A stretch of DNA of 64,000 nt from Silene conica (GCA_029255685.2 CM055312.2:10626649-10690648); one strand, 5' to 3'. Counted from the stretch's first letter, positions 11,658 to 23,204 are shown. Program-made: numbers and translations. Notes: generated by a model from the sequence alone, not told the origin.

Positions 11658-12211
11658 CCTCCTATTCGGGATAACCCTCCCTATTCGATATTGACACAAA
11701 ATTTAAGGGTTTGATTAAAATAAATATAAAGTATTGTTGTGGGGTGAAGTGATTGGAGAGAGGATGAGTATTGTGAGGTATTGTTGTGAGTAAGGTGATT
11801 AAAATAAGTATAAAATATGAGTATTGTGGGGTGTTGTGGTGGGGGTGAAGTGATTAAAATATATACTTCCTTCATTCAAATCCACTCTACCACTTTACTT
11901 TTTCACATTTGTCAACGCGGGTTTTACGCGGTAAATATCGTTAGCTACCTATTTGCGAAAATTATAAAAATTAGATATTTTTAATGTTCTCGTAAAGACG
12001 AATCAAACAAGATCCCACATGAATATATTTTAACTTATACATTGAGCGGAAATCGAAGTTGAATGCTTACTCATGAATAATGTGTAAAATTGAAAGTGAT
12101 AGATTGGATTTGATTGGAGGAAGTATAAAACTTTACCAAAAAAGGAAATAGGGAAGCTATTATGAATTGACGAAAAAGAAAATAAGGAAGGTTATTATGA
12201 ATAGGAGGGAG
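11658..12211. mobile_element. Stowaway-like MITE with a second MITE inside
   Basis: The left end is CCTCCTATTCGGGATAACC. The right end, reverse-complemented, is CTCCCTCCTATTCATAATAACC. TA lies on both sides (11656-11657, 12212-12213), as for Tc1/mariner-type MITEs. Confidence 0.7.
11866..12123. mobile_element. Stowaway MITE nested in 11658-12211
   Basis: The left end CTTCCTTCATTCAAATCCA pairs with the right end TGGATTTGATTGGAGGAAG. TA flanks at 11864-11865 and 12124-12125. Confidence 0.75.
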
Positions 12212-12309
12212 TATATGGATTTGTTAAGTTGGGCCCCAAAAATTTAAGACCTAGTGCAAATACACATTGAGCCCCCCCTCAATAAACGGGCCTGATGTTA
12301 TCATATAGA

Positions 12310-12922
12310 TTTAAGAGTGTACTTCGAATTGGAGTTTGAAGATTGAGCTCCAATCTCATCATTATTAGCATCAGGTTCTAGTATAGATAGAACTACAGAC
12401 TAAAAATTCCCTTTTAATTCGTTAATTGGGAAAGTAGGTTGACCATAAAAATCATCCTATACCATTCCTGTGGATGAGAAAAGTAAACGAAATTCACTGA
12501 AATTCAAAGAATTTTCGTTTACCACGGATAACAATAAAATAAAACGGTACAAAGAAGGAGACTCTCATCGGAAAAGTCTGTTACTTTAGAACCCAAAAAA
12601 GAATTAAAAAAAAATCATTACCATAAGATATAAGCGTAGAAGTTAGATGTAATCTTGCAAAACTGTAAACAACGCAAAAGGAATAAAAAGACCCTAAAAA
12701 ATAAGTTTTTTTTATAAATCCAAAAGGATTACATCCCTGAGTCCTTAAGATTTTGCAATAGGCGAGATCGAATACCGATGAAAATATGAACGATTGAACA
12801 AAAGTCGATGAGCCACCAAGCAATAAAGACAATTACACAAATAATAATGTTTAAAATCACTAGAAATTTTAGAATAAAAATGGATTTTGAGAGTTGGAAA
12901 ATATGGAGAGAAAAAGGGAATA
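12310..12922. other. unannotated stretch between elements
   Basis: It contains an inverted pair 'gtaaacgaaattc' / 'gaattttcgtttac' near 12484-12521 and A-rich blocks. The open frame 12581-12832 (minus) has no recognisable domain. Confidence 0.35.
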
Positions 12923-12930
12923 ATAATTAA

Positions 12931-13736
12931 CGTAATTGCTCATTCATATACGAGTTTTACTCATTCATACCCTTTTTTTCGTTACTTTTCCATTCTATGC
13001 CCTCTGCCTAAGAAAAGTTCTCCTCTCTAATTCTCTCCCCCACAAAAAAAAAACCTAAACCACACAACTATGGATGCTAGCTCTCGTATCGATCAGGTAA
13101 TAATTCTAATCTCTACCTTTATCAATTACATTATATGAAATTAAAAAATTGATTTAGACTAATTAGATTAGGGTTACTTTAAATCGTTTTCAGTTTTAAC
13201 CTAATTAAGGTATGTAGCAAGGTGTAATTAAAAGAGGAATGGTGTGTGGTAACTGTGGTTGTTGCGTCTTGGTGCGTTAACAAGAAGCGCAAATAGACTC
13301 GAGACGGGAAAACGGGGTTGACTTCCCCGTCAGACTTTACCTCAATTATATAATATATATGATAAAGAAGAGCAAGGTGCCAGGTAAACTTTCCTAGACT
13401 AAAAACTTCCTTCAAAGAAGACGAAAGAAAACTCCTTCATTCTTAGATGGGAATCTTTTCTTATAAGGGAAAATGAGCAAATCCTACGGGTAAAGATGCT
13501 ACCCTACAGACGAAAGCACTCTTATCTACTGCGTTGTGGTCTGGCCGGAAACACGGGTCGACGGTGCGAAGGGGAGGTGGCGGTGGGGAAGGGTGTTGCA
13601 CGACACCTCTTAGGTAGTTGGGTTAATGTTAGGGTGAGAAGTATAAACGAAATTGTAAATGTTGTGAAAATATAGGGGTATAATAGTCAATTATGTGTAT
13701 GATTGAGTAAAACTCGTTTATGATTGAGCAACACCC
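12931..13736 (+). mobile_element. TIR element family X, copy 2, with captured-looking 5' exon
   Basis: TIRs are as in copy 1 (CGTAATTGCTCATTCAT left; GGGTGTTGCTCAATCAT reverse-complemented right). The 8-bp ATAATTAA is duplicated exactly at 12923-12930 and 13737-13744. Inside, 'acaactATGGATGCTAGC' begins a nine-codon frame ending CAG followed by GTAATAATTC, the look of a first exon with a splice donor. The right part ('ggtctggccggaaa', 'agggtgttgcacgac') is shared with the copy at 41947. The TSD length suits hAT, the TIRs look Mutator-like; superfamily unresolved. Confidence 0.7.
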
Positions 13737-13959
13737 ATAATTAAATGTTGAAAAAGGGAATAGTAATTAAATATGAAAATGTCAAAAAGGAATAAAGTAA
13801 TAACAGTGACAAAATTTAAGTTTTGTTTCCTACTTTGTAAACTTGTTGTAGGTCTTGCTTTCTAATTTTTCTTTTTTTTTCTTAAAAAATGGGTCATTCT
13901 CATTATTGGGCTCTTGTCACAAAATTTACCAAACATGGCTATGGGTCAGGCCTGACAAT

Positions 13960-14539
13960 ATCATAACATTATAATTAATCATATTATCTCAACCATATCA
14001 TACAAAACATCATCACATCAATTACATCAATATAACAGAAACTGAGTAGGGAAACCCTACCTTAAGGCAAATATGACGAATCAACTACATTTAGATATGT
14101 TCCTCTACGAACTCTCCACCTATACCATCATATCATGCCTATTACAAACTGACCAAAGGCTACTCGTAACCGTAAGATACAAACTGACTGAAATCAAAAT
14201 AGACTTACTTGTAATTAACGAAAGATGCATGAATTAAAACGATCGAATTCCTTGCAAGATATCAACTACGGATGACTAGGTTTGTTTAGTGAGTAAAACT
14301 ATCGTTTTTAATGTTCGACGAAATCAAGAATGATTATGATTAATCTCAATTTCTCTAATTAATATCTCGCGGAACCAAAAACAGACCGGTTACTCGATTG
14401 AGTACGTCGACCGAGTACATTTAGGCAGACTCTAACAAACAACAACAAACTTGAGCACTCGACCGAGTAACCCCTATACTCGACCGAGTAACCCCCTACC
14501 CGACTGAGTACCCAACTAAAGAACGAGAAGAGTATTACA
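13960..14539 (-). mobile_element. LTR fragment (Gypsy-like)
   Basis: On the minus strand a TGTAATACTCTTCTCG terminus starts at 14539 and runs into repeated 'ACTCGGTCGAGT' motifs (14380-14505), then a 'TAAGGTAGGGTTTCCCTACTC' stretch near 14047-14065. This looks like the start of a long chromovirus LTR. The other end was not found. It abuts the LINE directly. Confidence 0.45.
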
Positions 14540-14620
14540 GTCGAGAAGAGGCCGTGGGCGCCCTCCGTTGGTGGATTGTGAACAACTAAGTGAATCGGAT
14601 GGTGAACCTGAGTTTACTGA

Positions 14621-15769
14621 AGACGATATATTGACCCTGAAGCCAATCCAGAAGCGGATCCTGTTGTGGTGCCCCCTGAGAAGCCAACCTTCGCCGGTCT
14701 TTTCAAAGGGCTTACTGCTGGTGCCTCCACATCTTCTGATCCAGTAACTAAGAAACCTACTGTGAAACCTAAAAATGGTGATAAACTTTCTAATATTTCT
14801 AATCGTGGGATGAATTTAACTTTTGTTAAACCTGTAAATGATGAGGTGATTGAAATTGAGGAATCTGATATTGCTGCTGAGGTCAAATATTGGGCTGATA
14901 CCACCCTAGTGGGGACGGTAATGGGTAGACAAACCACTCTGGATCATATGGTTTCCATGGTCTCAAAATCCTGGAATCATGTCACAATTCCGGAGGTATT
15001 GTATTTCTCCAAAGGATGGTTCTACTTTCGGTTTGCAACTGCGGTTGATTGTGAGATCATCATAAACAATTCATGGAATATGCAAGGTTTTCCGTTGCTT
15101 CTTAAGCATTGGATCCCAAATATAATTGAGGAGCTGAATGTTGTATCTAGTGTTCCAGTTTGGGTCAAGTTCCCAAGATTGGATCCTTGTTTCTGGTCGG
15201 ATAAAGGATTAAGTAAGGTGGCCAGTTTAATTGGGAAGCCGATTTGTGCAGATGAGTATACTACTCAGAAGAGTGGACTCTCGTTTGCTCGTATTCTCAT
15301 TGAAGTGCACTTATCTCAAAAATTACCCACCAATGTTCAGTTCAAAACCCCTTACCGTGGTTTAATTGAGCAACCAGTGGAGTATGAGTGGTTGCCCTAT
15401 TTTTGTCACTCGTGTAGAAAAATTGGTCACACCAGTGACAAATGTAGAGCTGGCCAGCCAAAGAAGGTTTATAAACCTAAGCCTAAAGTGGATTCTATGG
15501 AAGCAGAAGGACCTCTTGCTACAGATTCTGATCCTGCAGTTGTGCCTGTATCAGAGTTTATTCCTGTGATTTCTTTACCTGCTATGGAGACTACTTTTAA
15601 TACCCCTCCATCTCAACACCTGGATGGGAGGAGTAAGATGAAGCATAGGTCTCAACAAAAAGACCCTGTCATGACTAATCTGAGTAATAAATTTCAGTCT
15701 CTTGAGGGGCTGGAAGTTAATGATTCAGTGTTGGATACAGATCTGGATCCGGGTGGACCCAATATCTAA
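14621..15769 (+). pseudogene. LINE ORF1, gag-like RNA-binding protein (DUF4283 + CCHC)
   Basis: The open part runs from after an in-frame TGA (14618-14620) to TAA (15767-15769). About 80-200 residues in, it shows the DUF4283 pattern (YFSKGWFYFRF, NSWNMQGFPLLLKHW, VWVKFPRL, IGKPICAD). Near residue 250 is the zinc knuckle CHSCRKIGHTSDKC (C-x2-C-x4-H-x4-C). This family coats the LINE RNA in a ribonucleoprotein. No ATG starts this frame in a sensible place. An acidic stretch in another frame just upstream (14586-14625) suggests a 1-bp frameshift near 14626-14632. Further upstream, codons are again interrupted at about 14578. The stop overlaps the ATG of ORF2 as TAATG. Confidence 0.8.
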
Positions 15770-18700
15770 TGATTATATCCTCCTGGACTATAAGAGGGTT
15801 GAATGACCCTTTTAAGCAGCAAGAAGTTTTGAGCTTCTTGTTGTCTCAAAAAGTGGATTGTTGTGCAGTTTTAGAGACTCATGTTAAGGCTCATATTGCC
15901 CCTAAAGTGTTTGCTTCTTTCTCTTCTCGTTTTGCCTTTCATCATAACTATATGCATCATTATAATGGTCGCATTTGGGTTATTTGGAACCCTAGAACTG
16001 TAGTTTTTGATGTTTTGGGCTCTAGTGATCAGCATATGCATTGCAATATAACTTGTTTAGCTAATAAAATTAAGGTTCATAGTACGTTTGTTTATGCTGT
16101 TAATAATGCTAGTGTTCGTAGGGATTTATGGCAGAATCTCAATGATATTGCTAGCCATATTAATGGTCCTTGGATTTGCATGGGTGACTTTAATGTGGTT
16201 TTATCTTCCTCTGAAAGGATTGGGGGTGCAACATACCCAAACTCTGTAATGCAGGAATTTGGGGGCTGCATTACTGATTGCCACCTTGTTGATCACCCTA
16301 CTACTGGTTTCCATTTTACTTGGTCTAATCACCAAGATAAAGCTGTTAAGTGGGCAAAACTGGATCGAATTCTGGTTAATTCTGCTTGGCTTCATCAATT
16401 TTCTTCTACTGCCTGGTTCCCTACTGCGGGTATTTCTGACCATTCTCCTGCTCTTTTGAATATGAATTTTGCTCCTCGTCTGAGAAATAAGGCCTTTAAA
16501 TTTCTGAACTGCTGGACTTGCTCTCCTGACTACCTCAACTATGTCAGATCTGGTTGGCAATGGTATGCTACTGGAGATAATTAAGATTAGTACTCTTTTT
16601 TCTAAACTGCGTAGCCTTAAGAAAGGCTTTAGTGATCTGCATAGTTCCACTTTTAAGCACATTCGTGCTCAAGTTGTTGATTCCAGAGCTAGTCTGCTGC
16701 ATTGCCAGAATCAGCTGGCCCTTGATCCAGCTAACCTCACCCTTCTGACTCAGCAGACTAAGCTTAAGCATGCTTATATCCAGATTCATAAATATGAGGC
16801 AACTTACCTTGCTCAAAAGGCTAAGTTACACAATATTTTGCTTGATGATGCTAATTCTAATTATTTCTATTCTAGAATTGCAGAGAGGAAAATTGGCAGC
16901 TCCATCGGGTCTATTGTTGACATGAATGGCCAGCATTGCACTGGTTTGTAGGAGGTTGTGGGTGCCTTCATTGGCTACTACAGAAGCTTGCTAGGATCCG
17001 ATGCCCATGTTTCTGCTATTCCTGTCCATCTTTTTTCTGACAACCTTTTTGATAGTGTTGTTGTTTCCAGATTGATTGCTGATGTTTCTCCTATTGAGAT
17101 TAAGGCTGCCTTGTTCTCTATTAACCCTAATAGTAGCCCTGGCATTGATGGGTATAGCTCGGGGTTCTTTAAAAGTTCCTGGGACATTGTAGGGCATGAT
17201 TTTTGTAATGTTGTTCTTGATTTTTTTCGTAAAAGGAGGATGCTCAGGGTTGCCAACTGCACTCTTATCACCCTCATTCCTAAGATACCTACCCCTCAAA
17301 ATGTCACTGACTTTAGGCCCATTTCATGTTGTACTGTTTTCTATAAAACTGTTACCAAGATTTTGGCCAACAGGTTAAAGGATTATATGGGGGATGTGGT
17401 GGGGATGGAACAAGCTGCTTTTGTTAAGGGGAGAGATATTTTTGATAACTCCTTCCTCGCTCATGAACTTTCTCACAACTATAAAAGATTACACCTTACT
17501 CCTAGGCGCATAGTTAAAGTCGATATTAAGAAAGCTTTTGATTCTGTGAGTTGGGAGTTTTTACATAGTTGTCTTCTTTTGTATGGGCTGCCTGAGACCT
17601 TTGTTAATTGCGTCATGGTTTATGTTGCCTCTCCTTGGTATTCTATTAACATCAATGGTTCTGTTGAGGAATTCTTTCAGGGGAAATAAAGAGGTCTTCG
17701 TCAGGGGGATCATTTATCTCCCTACCTCTTTGTTCTTTGTATAGAGGTGCTTTCAAGGCAATTGAGATTGCTTCCCTCTCATGAAGGGTTTTCTTATCAC
17801 CCTAAGTGTGTGAAACTTTGTCTCACTCACTTAGTTTTTGTTGATGATCTTCTTGTCTTTGTTAGGGGTGATGTGCCTTCTGTTCTTGTAGTGACTCGTT
17901 GCCTTACTGACTTTGCTAGTTATTCAGGTTTGGTGGCCAACCCCATGAAGACTTCTATCTACTTTGGGGGTGTTCATCCTTCCGTTAAACGTCAAATCTT
18001 GGAGCAAACTGGTTTCACTGAAGGAGATTTCCCTTTCAAATATCTTGGCCTCTCTTTATTCACTTCCAGGTTAACTCAATCTATGTTCTCTCCTCTGGTA
18101 GATAAAATCAAAGGTAGGATTAGCTGCTGGTCTAATCATAAGTTAACCTATGCTGGCAAAGTGCAACTTATTAACTCGGTTATTTTTTGCTTGAGTAGCT
18201 TCTAGGGGGCTTGTGTTCTCCTGCCAAAAGGGGTGATCAAAAATATTGTTAAGTTGTGCAAGAACTTTCTTTGGGGTATAGATAATGAAGGCAGAAGACT
18301 TGTTTATCATAGCTGGGCTGATTTGTGTAGGCCTAGGAATGAAGGAGGGATAGATATCAAGGAAGTCTTAAGCTGGAACAAAGCACATGCAGTCAAATGG
18401 CTGTGGAAATTAGAGCACCAACCTCATTCTATTTGGGTTAAATGGATACGTGCATATGTTCTAAAGGACCAGAGTTACTAGCTAGCTGAGCCTAACTCCG
18501 CTGCTTCTTGGTACTTGAGAAACGTCTTGGTTGTGAGGACTGATTTGGTTGGTGAAATGGGGAATATTGCTCATTTATGCCTTACTGAAATGTTAACTTA
18601 TGATATTGCAGCTCTCTATGATGTTTTTAGATCTAAAAACCTCTTGTTTCTTGGTACAAGACAATCCATGCTATAGAGGGTCTTCCTAAGCATAGATTTA

Positions 18701-19089
18701 TAGCTCATTTAGCTACTCAGGTGGGTTGACAACTGTTGACAGGATTTGTAACAGAGGCATGCAGTTGGCTAATAGGTGTAGTCTATGCACCAATGCTGCT
18801 GAAACTCACTCTCACCTCTTCTTTGAATGTAGTTTTTCTGGACAGGTGCTGGTTCAGTTGCAGAATTATTATGGATTCAGCCTTCATTCTGGTAAGTTGT
18901 TGGATATATTGCGGTACCAACACCACAATCGTGGGAGTAGCTGGATTAAGAGGAGGCGACGTTGCACTTTGATAAGTGTCATTTACTTCCTTTGGCAGGA
19001 GAGGAATGAACGGATATTCAAGAACCTCCACGACAATGTTGATCAGCTTGTTTCAGCCATTATTGGTCAAGTTAATGCCAGGATGATGC

Positions 19090-21431
19090 TGTAATACCTC
19101 GAATTTTCATTACGATATCTACGTTTATAATAGTTATAATTGTCGTACCAATGTTATTTATATGTTGCTAGTAATTGCTAAGTTGTTATAAAAAGGTTTG
19201 TGACTTGTGTTCGTAAGGGGGATCGATCTTGAGACCTCACGCACTAGTATTGGGCCTCGGTTCTTGTGCCTTCGATACCAGCCCATACTTAGTTTTTTTT
19301 TACAAAACCTTGTCAACCTTACTTGTATGCCGTCATGTTATAACACCTATACCCTAGCTTAACCTACCCTAATTTCCTATCAAAACACCACACAAACCTC
19401 AGCCGTCACATACACTAAGCGGAAACACGGGATCTCACGGTGGCTGTACGGCAAGCAAGGAGTGGTCGATTTACTCATAAAGTAGGTATGTGTAACACCG
19501 TTTTTTTATCGTCTCTCACAGCTGCGTTTTTGGTATGTGTCCCTGAGTCGTGTTTGCATTTGTTGAGTCTGTGTCTTTCGTGTATTTAATCTATGGGGTG
19601 CGTGGGTCGCGTCTGACCCTTGTCGTGGTTCTGACAACCACCGTGCAACACCAGTGAAGGGGGTTTACGGACGTATGTCAGGGGGTTGTTTAATTAATTT
19701 ATGAATCATTGAGTCTGACCGGCCGAGTTTCCTTGAGTGTCGATGCTTTTCTACCGAGCGTTTTATTGGTTGTTGGAAGGGAGGAGTATGTGGTAACCAA
19801 TGGAGTAGGTTGGTGGTCGTTAAGGTGGTTTAGGGTGGTTACTGTGGTGTCGAGTCAGGGAGTTTGCCCCTTGGTTGATTCTGTTCTTTTTCTTTAGCAT
19901 TCAGGTACTGGGTGTTGGGGGTGGCACCACCGCCGACTCGGGGGAGGTCGATGCGGTGGTACCACCGTGGTTAAGGTGTCTGTTGTCAGGGGGTGTTTGG
20001 GTACCGGTCTTAGGTGGTGCTAGGGGCGTGGCTAGGTTTCGAATTGAGGACTGTTTCAGGCAGGTTGAGACTCAGGCGTGGATCAGACCGGGTTTTAGGG
20101 GCTCTGGTCTGACTCGTCGGCGGGTGTCGTGGTGCTGGGTGGTGTCGTGGTGGTAGTTGGTGCTCGCTGGTGTTGGAGGCTGGTGCTCGCTGGTGGTTGA
20201 GGTGGTGGTTCACGGTAGTGCAGGGGGCTGAAGTCGGGGGTTAAGGGTGTGTCGGTAGGGCTGTTTGCATCGTTTATTATTTTCTTTGTTTTATTTTTTT
20301 TATCCTTCTTGTTATCTTATTAAGGATATTATTATTACTTATTATTATTATTAATGTTGTTATGACTTACTAATATTATTATTATTATTATTTTTATCCT
20401 ATTGCTTGGTTATAAACAATCTAAAGTTGTTGGCTTTAATTAGTATTACATCTTACTATGAGTATATTCTTAATTTTGGTTACGGGTTTTGGTTGTTGCT
20501 TTGAGATAGTTAAAGTGTACGAGTCGGGAACTTAGTGGGTCTTGGGAGTTTCTATTTTGGAAAGTTTCTATTTTTGGAAACTTTCCATTTATGGAAGTTT
20601 CTATTTATAGTAAGTATAGTTTGTTATGGGGTTCGGGAAGGTTATTTATTCGTTACGTATATGTGTTTAGGTAGCGGGTTTCGCGTGGAACTTTCCTAGC
20701 AAGCTTTGGATTTATCTGCGTTCCTGCTATTTGAGGTAGGGGAAATACGGTGTATAAAATAATGATTACTCTGTTGTTATTTGATGATAACCATGATTAT
20801 TTATATTAAATTTTGATTGGTATATTGTGATATTGGATTATATATTCTGCGATACGATATGAGGTGATGAGAATGGGTCTTGTGATCGGTGCGGAGTTAA
20901 TGGGTCTTGTGATCGGTGCGGAGTTAATGGGTCTTGTGATCGGTGCGGAGTTAATGGGCGTTGTGATCGGTGCGGAGTTAATGGGCCTTGTGATCGGTGC
21001 GGAGTAATTGGGCCTTGTGATTCGGAGTGGAGATGATTGAATTTCTATTTATAATAATGTTTGTTTGTTTACCTTTCTTCTACTCAACCTCGTGGTTGAC
21101 CCTGTGTATTCGTGTGACACCTACAATGATCCGGAATGGGGAGTAGATTCTACAGGAAAGAGACAGTTGAGCTAGGAGCTGGGGACGGGAATGAGAGATG
21201 CGGACTTGGGACCGACTTAGATCTACATCACTTACAGAGTAGCCGTCAGTTGTACTTTTATTCTCACATGTAGTCCCTGTAACATCAAATTTTAAATTCT
21301 ATCGGTTTTATATAAAGTACTTTGTATTGTTTTACTTTGTTATACACTACCTCAGACTTTCCGAGATGGTAACAACTCTATTTATTCGAGAATGTCTTGC
21401 TAAAGGCTCTTGAATAAATGGGGGTGTTACA
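19090..21431 (+). mobile_element. Gypsy-type solo LTR inserted in LINE ORF2
   Basis: It begins TGTAATACCTCG and ends GGGGGTGTTACA. GATGC is duplicated exactly at 19085-19089 and 21432-21436. No internal region is present. It belongs with the LTR at 6415-9176 (shared 3' half). The region 19900-20260 is strongly G-rich and GT-rich on this strand, mirrored by the C-rich 7650-8560 in the other, inverted copy. Confidence 0.92.
20875..21030. repeat. 27-bp minisatellite, six units
   Basis: The unit is gggtcttgtgatcggtgcgg plus agttaat. Units start at 20875, 20902, 20929, 20956, 20983 and 21010 (last partial), with one or two changes each. It lies inside the solo LTR. Confidence 0.9.
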
Positions 21432-21886
21432 GATGCACAACCCAAGTGGCTTTGATGAAGCTTCAGTTAGAACAACTTTATACTGAAGTGTTTACTGGTT
21501 ACTGTACTCTACAGTAGCTAGATGCCAGTTTTTTCTACATTGAGTTTCAATGTTTTTCTGGCTAGATAGTATCTTGAACGATCTGTCTATTTTTTTCCCA
21601 TTGGGTTTTTTTCGTAGGGAGCTACCCTGGCTTCCTTGTAGTCTTGTATAGGGTTTTGTATTGTCCTTCTTTTGATATATGAAAAAGATCATTGCTTTTC
21701 TGCAAAAAAATAATATAACTGAAGAAATAAAAAGTAGGCTAAACTGTTGGGGCCAAGCATGAGCCAATTTGGCTTGTGCAGCTCATCTCATTACACGGGC
21801 CGATTCATGGCGTGCTTAGAGGAGCTTGTCCCATGGCCAGGATTACTACGAATGACATTTTTATATAGACTTTTTATCAAAGTTAA

Positions 21887-23204
21887 CTAGTTTTGTATCC
21901 CGTGAAAATCACGGGATTTATAATGGCATTTTTTATATTTATATTATTACTATTATGATTCTTTTATGTGGTTTTAATAAAAAATTTAATCATGAATTGA
22001 TCAAATGATAGATATATAGGTTCTATATCTTTATTTTAAAGGGACTCATGAATGAAAGTACATGATACAAATACCTTGGTCCTGAAAAAACAAAAGAAAA
22101 TATAGTAGTCGCAAGATACTTCCAATTTTTCACAATCCATTTTGTAGTTTGAGGAACTTTATGAGAATTAAAAAAAGTGATCTTAAAAAGTAGACATTTT
22201 ATATAGGTAGCTGACAAAAAAATGACCGCCTAATTAGTAGAGTAAACAAAACATGAGGGATTAAAAGAATACAATCATTACTAACAAAGAAATTAGCTAG
22301 AAATTTACGAGCATGATAATTGTTTTCCATATCCGCATATTATCACAATTCCCACCTTGGTCTCTATAAATAATTCCTAATAAAATACTAATAAAACTCA
22401 ATATCATAATAATAATAATGTATTGTTCATTAATGACTTTATACATACATGCATACATTGCATCATTTGCATGTATGCATGCATGCATACATACAAAGCA
22501 ATTGATTCAAAAGACGAATTATCATATCAAATAATACACACCAAATTTAAAAAATCATCTCACTACAACAAATCACTGTACCAATTGATTCAAAACTCAA
22601 AAAGAAAAGTGTTTTATCTCAAAATAGTAGAAAAAGTATTCACCTAACCAATTATACCTTTTTTTAAACACGGTTAAAGCATTTCATGATTAAAAATCCC
22701 AACTTAAAATAATATTATCAAAACACGGGTAAAACAATTAATTTAATAATATTAATATTTAAAAAAAAACGAAAAAAAAATCCACATTTACCTTGTTTTT
22801 ATGATAATTAGGATGAGAATAAAATACGTGCTTTGAGTTGATTCTTGTTTACGTTTGAAACTTATTATTATATTTCTGGAAACACACAAAATAAAAAGAG
22901 GACATTATATAAGATAAATTGTAATTATGAAAGTCATTAAAATTGTGAAAGAGTGTTATACGACTCTTGATTTTTCTTGGGAAGATTGAAGGGCGGGTAA
23001 CTTACTATTGATTTATTTAGATGTATGTGCACTTATTTCGTATTATTATGTAAAAATCTATTACTATTCTTTTTTTTTTTGACACAAAATTTATTATTAT
23101 TCTTAAAGTAATAGTATTAATAAGTATGCTAGGTGGCAAGAATATAGTGTGACATGTGACGTTTCAAAAGAGGCTCAACATGCCTTTTTATATTATTATA
23201 TAGA
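21887..23204 (-). mobile_element. non-autonomous Helitron, 1.3 kb
   Basis: On the minus strand it starts TCTATATAATAATAT at 23204 after A. It ends in the hairpin ATCCCGTGattttCACGGGAT followed by 'acaaaaCTAG' and T at 21887. All Helitron terminal rules are met. No Rep/helicase frame. The 5' subterminal sequence resembles the interrupted Helitron ending at 12309. Confidence 0.82.
22441..22497. repeat. palindromic (atgc/tacat) microsatellite
   Basis: Runs of atac/atgc form a near-palindrome: 'atacatgcatac' on the left, 'gtatgcatgcatgcatac' on the right. It lies inside the Helitron. The two overlapping open frames here follow from the repeat. Confidence 0.6.

Larger units (their letters stand above)
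9337..12294. mobile_element. hAT-type non-autonomous transposon hosting four insertions
   Basis: The termini are CAGGGTCGTCTCAAGG at 9337 and, reverse-complemented, CAGGCCCGTTTATTG at 12294. The subterminal text about 'aggcct' and 'gggcccc' is common in plant hATs. Flanks are ATGTTATT (9329-9336) and ATGTTATC (12295-12302), an 8-bp duplication with 7/8 identity, the hAT size. No transposase is visible. Inside lie four further elements at 9695, 10731, 11658 and 11866. Confidence 0.75.
6095..12309 (-). mobile_element. Helitron 5' region split by Gypsy and hAT insertions
   Basis: With the Gypsy element (6415-9305) and the hAT (9337-12294) set aside, the flanks read on the minus strand as TCTATATGATAACAT starting at 12309 after an A, followed by a 'TTTAAGCCCCTAT' segment. 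The Helitron start at 23204 (TCTATATAATAATAT, then 'GTTGAGCC') has the same layout. Its 5' subterminal region is the duplicated 175-bp unit. No matching 3' CTAG end was found, so the full length is unknown. Confidence 0.5.
15769..21486 (+). pseudogene. LINE ORF2, endonuclease-reverse transcriptase, broken
   Basis: Start is the ATG of TAATG at 15769. The apurinic-type endonuclease spans roughly 15769-16480 with catalytic blocks LETH, GDFNVVL and SDHSP. The usual WNIRG block reads WTIRG, so the metal-binding Asn is replaced. A frameshift lies near 16555. In-frame stops follow at 16949 (TAG), 17687 (TAA), 18203 (TAG) and 18479 (TAG), with further frameshifts between 18482 and 18726. RT motifs are SSPGIDGYSSGFFK, RPISCCTVFYK, QAAFVKGRDIFDN, VDIKKAFDSVSW and the active site FVDD (FADD is usual). 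A zf-RVT segment (CNRGMQLANRCSLC) starts near 18738. The last codons are split by the LTR at 19090-21431; without it and one TSD copy the frame runs on to TGA at 21484-21486. Confidence 0.85.
14540..21710 (+). mobile_element. L1-type LINE, degenerate, split by a solo LTR
   Basis: Order: remnant of ORF1 with DUF4283 and zinc knuckle, ORF2 with endonuclease, reverse transcriptase and zf-RVT, a 3' UTR, then the tail 'GATCATTGCTTTTCTGC' and an A7 run (21704-21710). Its own length without the LTR is about 4.8 kb. The 5' end is truncated and abuts an LTR at 14539. No clear target duplication was found. Many stops and frameshifts mark it as dead. Confidence 0.88.

Noticed and set aside
13246..13500. 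organellar DNA insert within family X copy 2
   Set aside because: The stretch looks different from its surroundings, but I could not match it to any plastid or mitochondrial gene.
18783..19031. minus-strand frame in the LINE
   Set aside because: Shadow of ORF2 zf-RVT coding on the plus strand.
20010..20213. His/Pro-rich minus-strand frame
   Set aside because: Product of the G-rich tract of the solo LTR.
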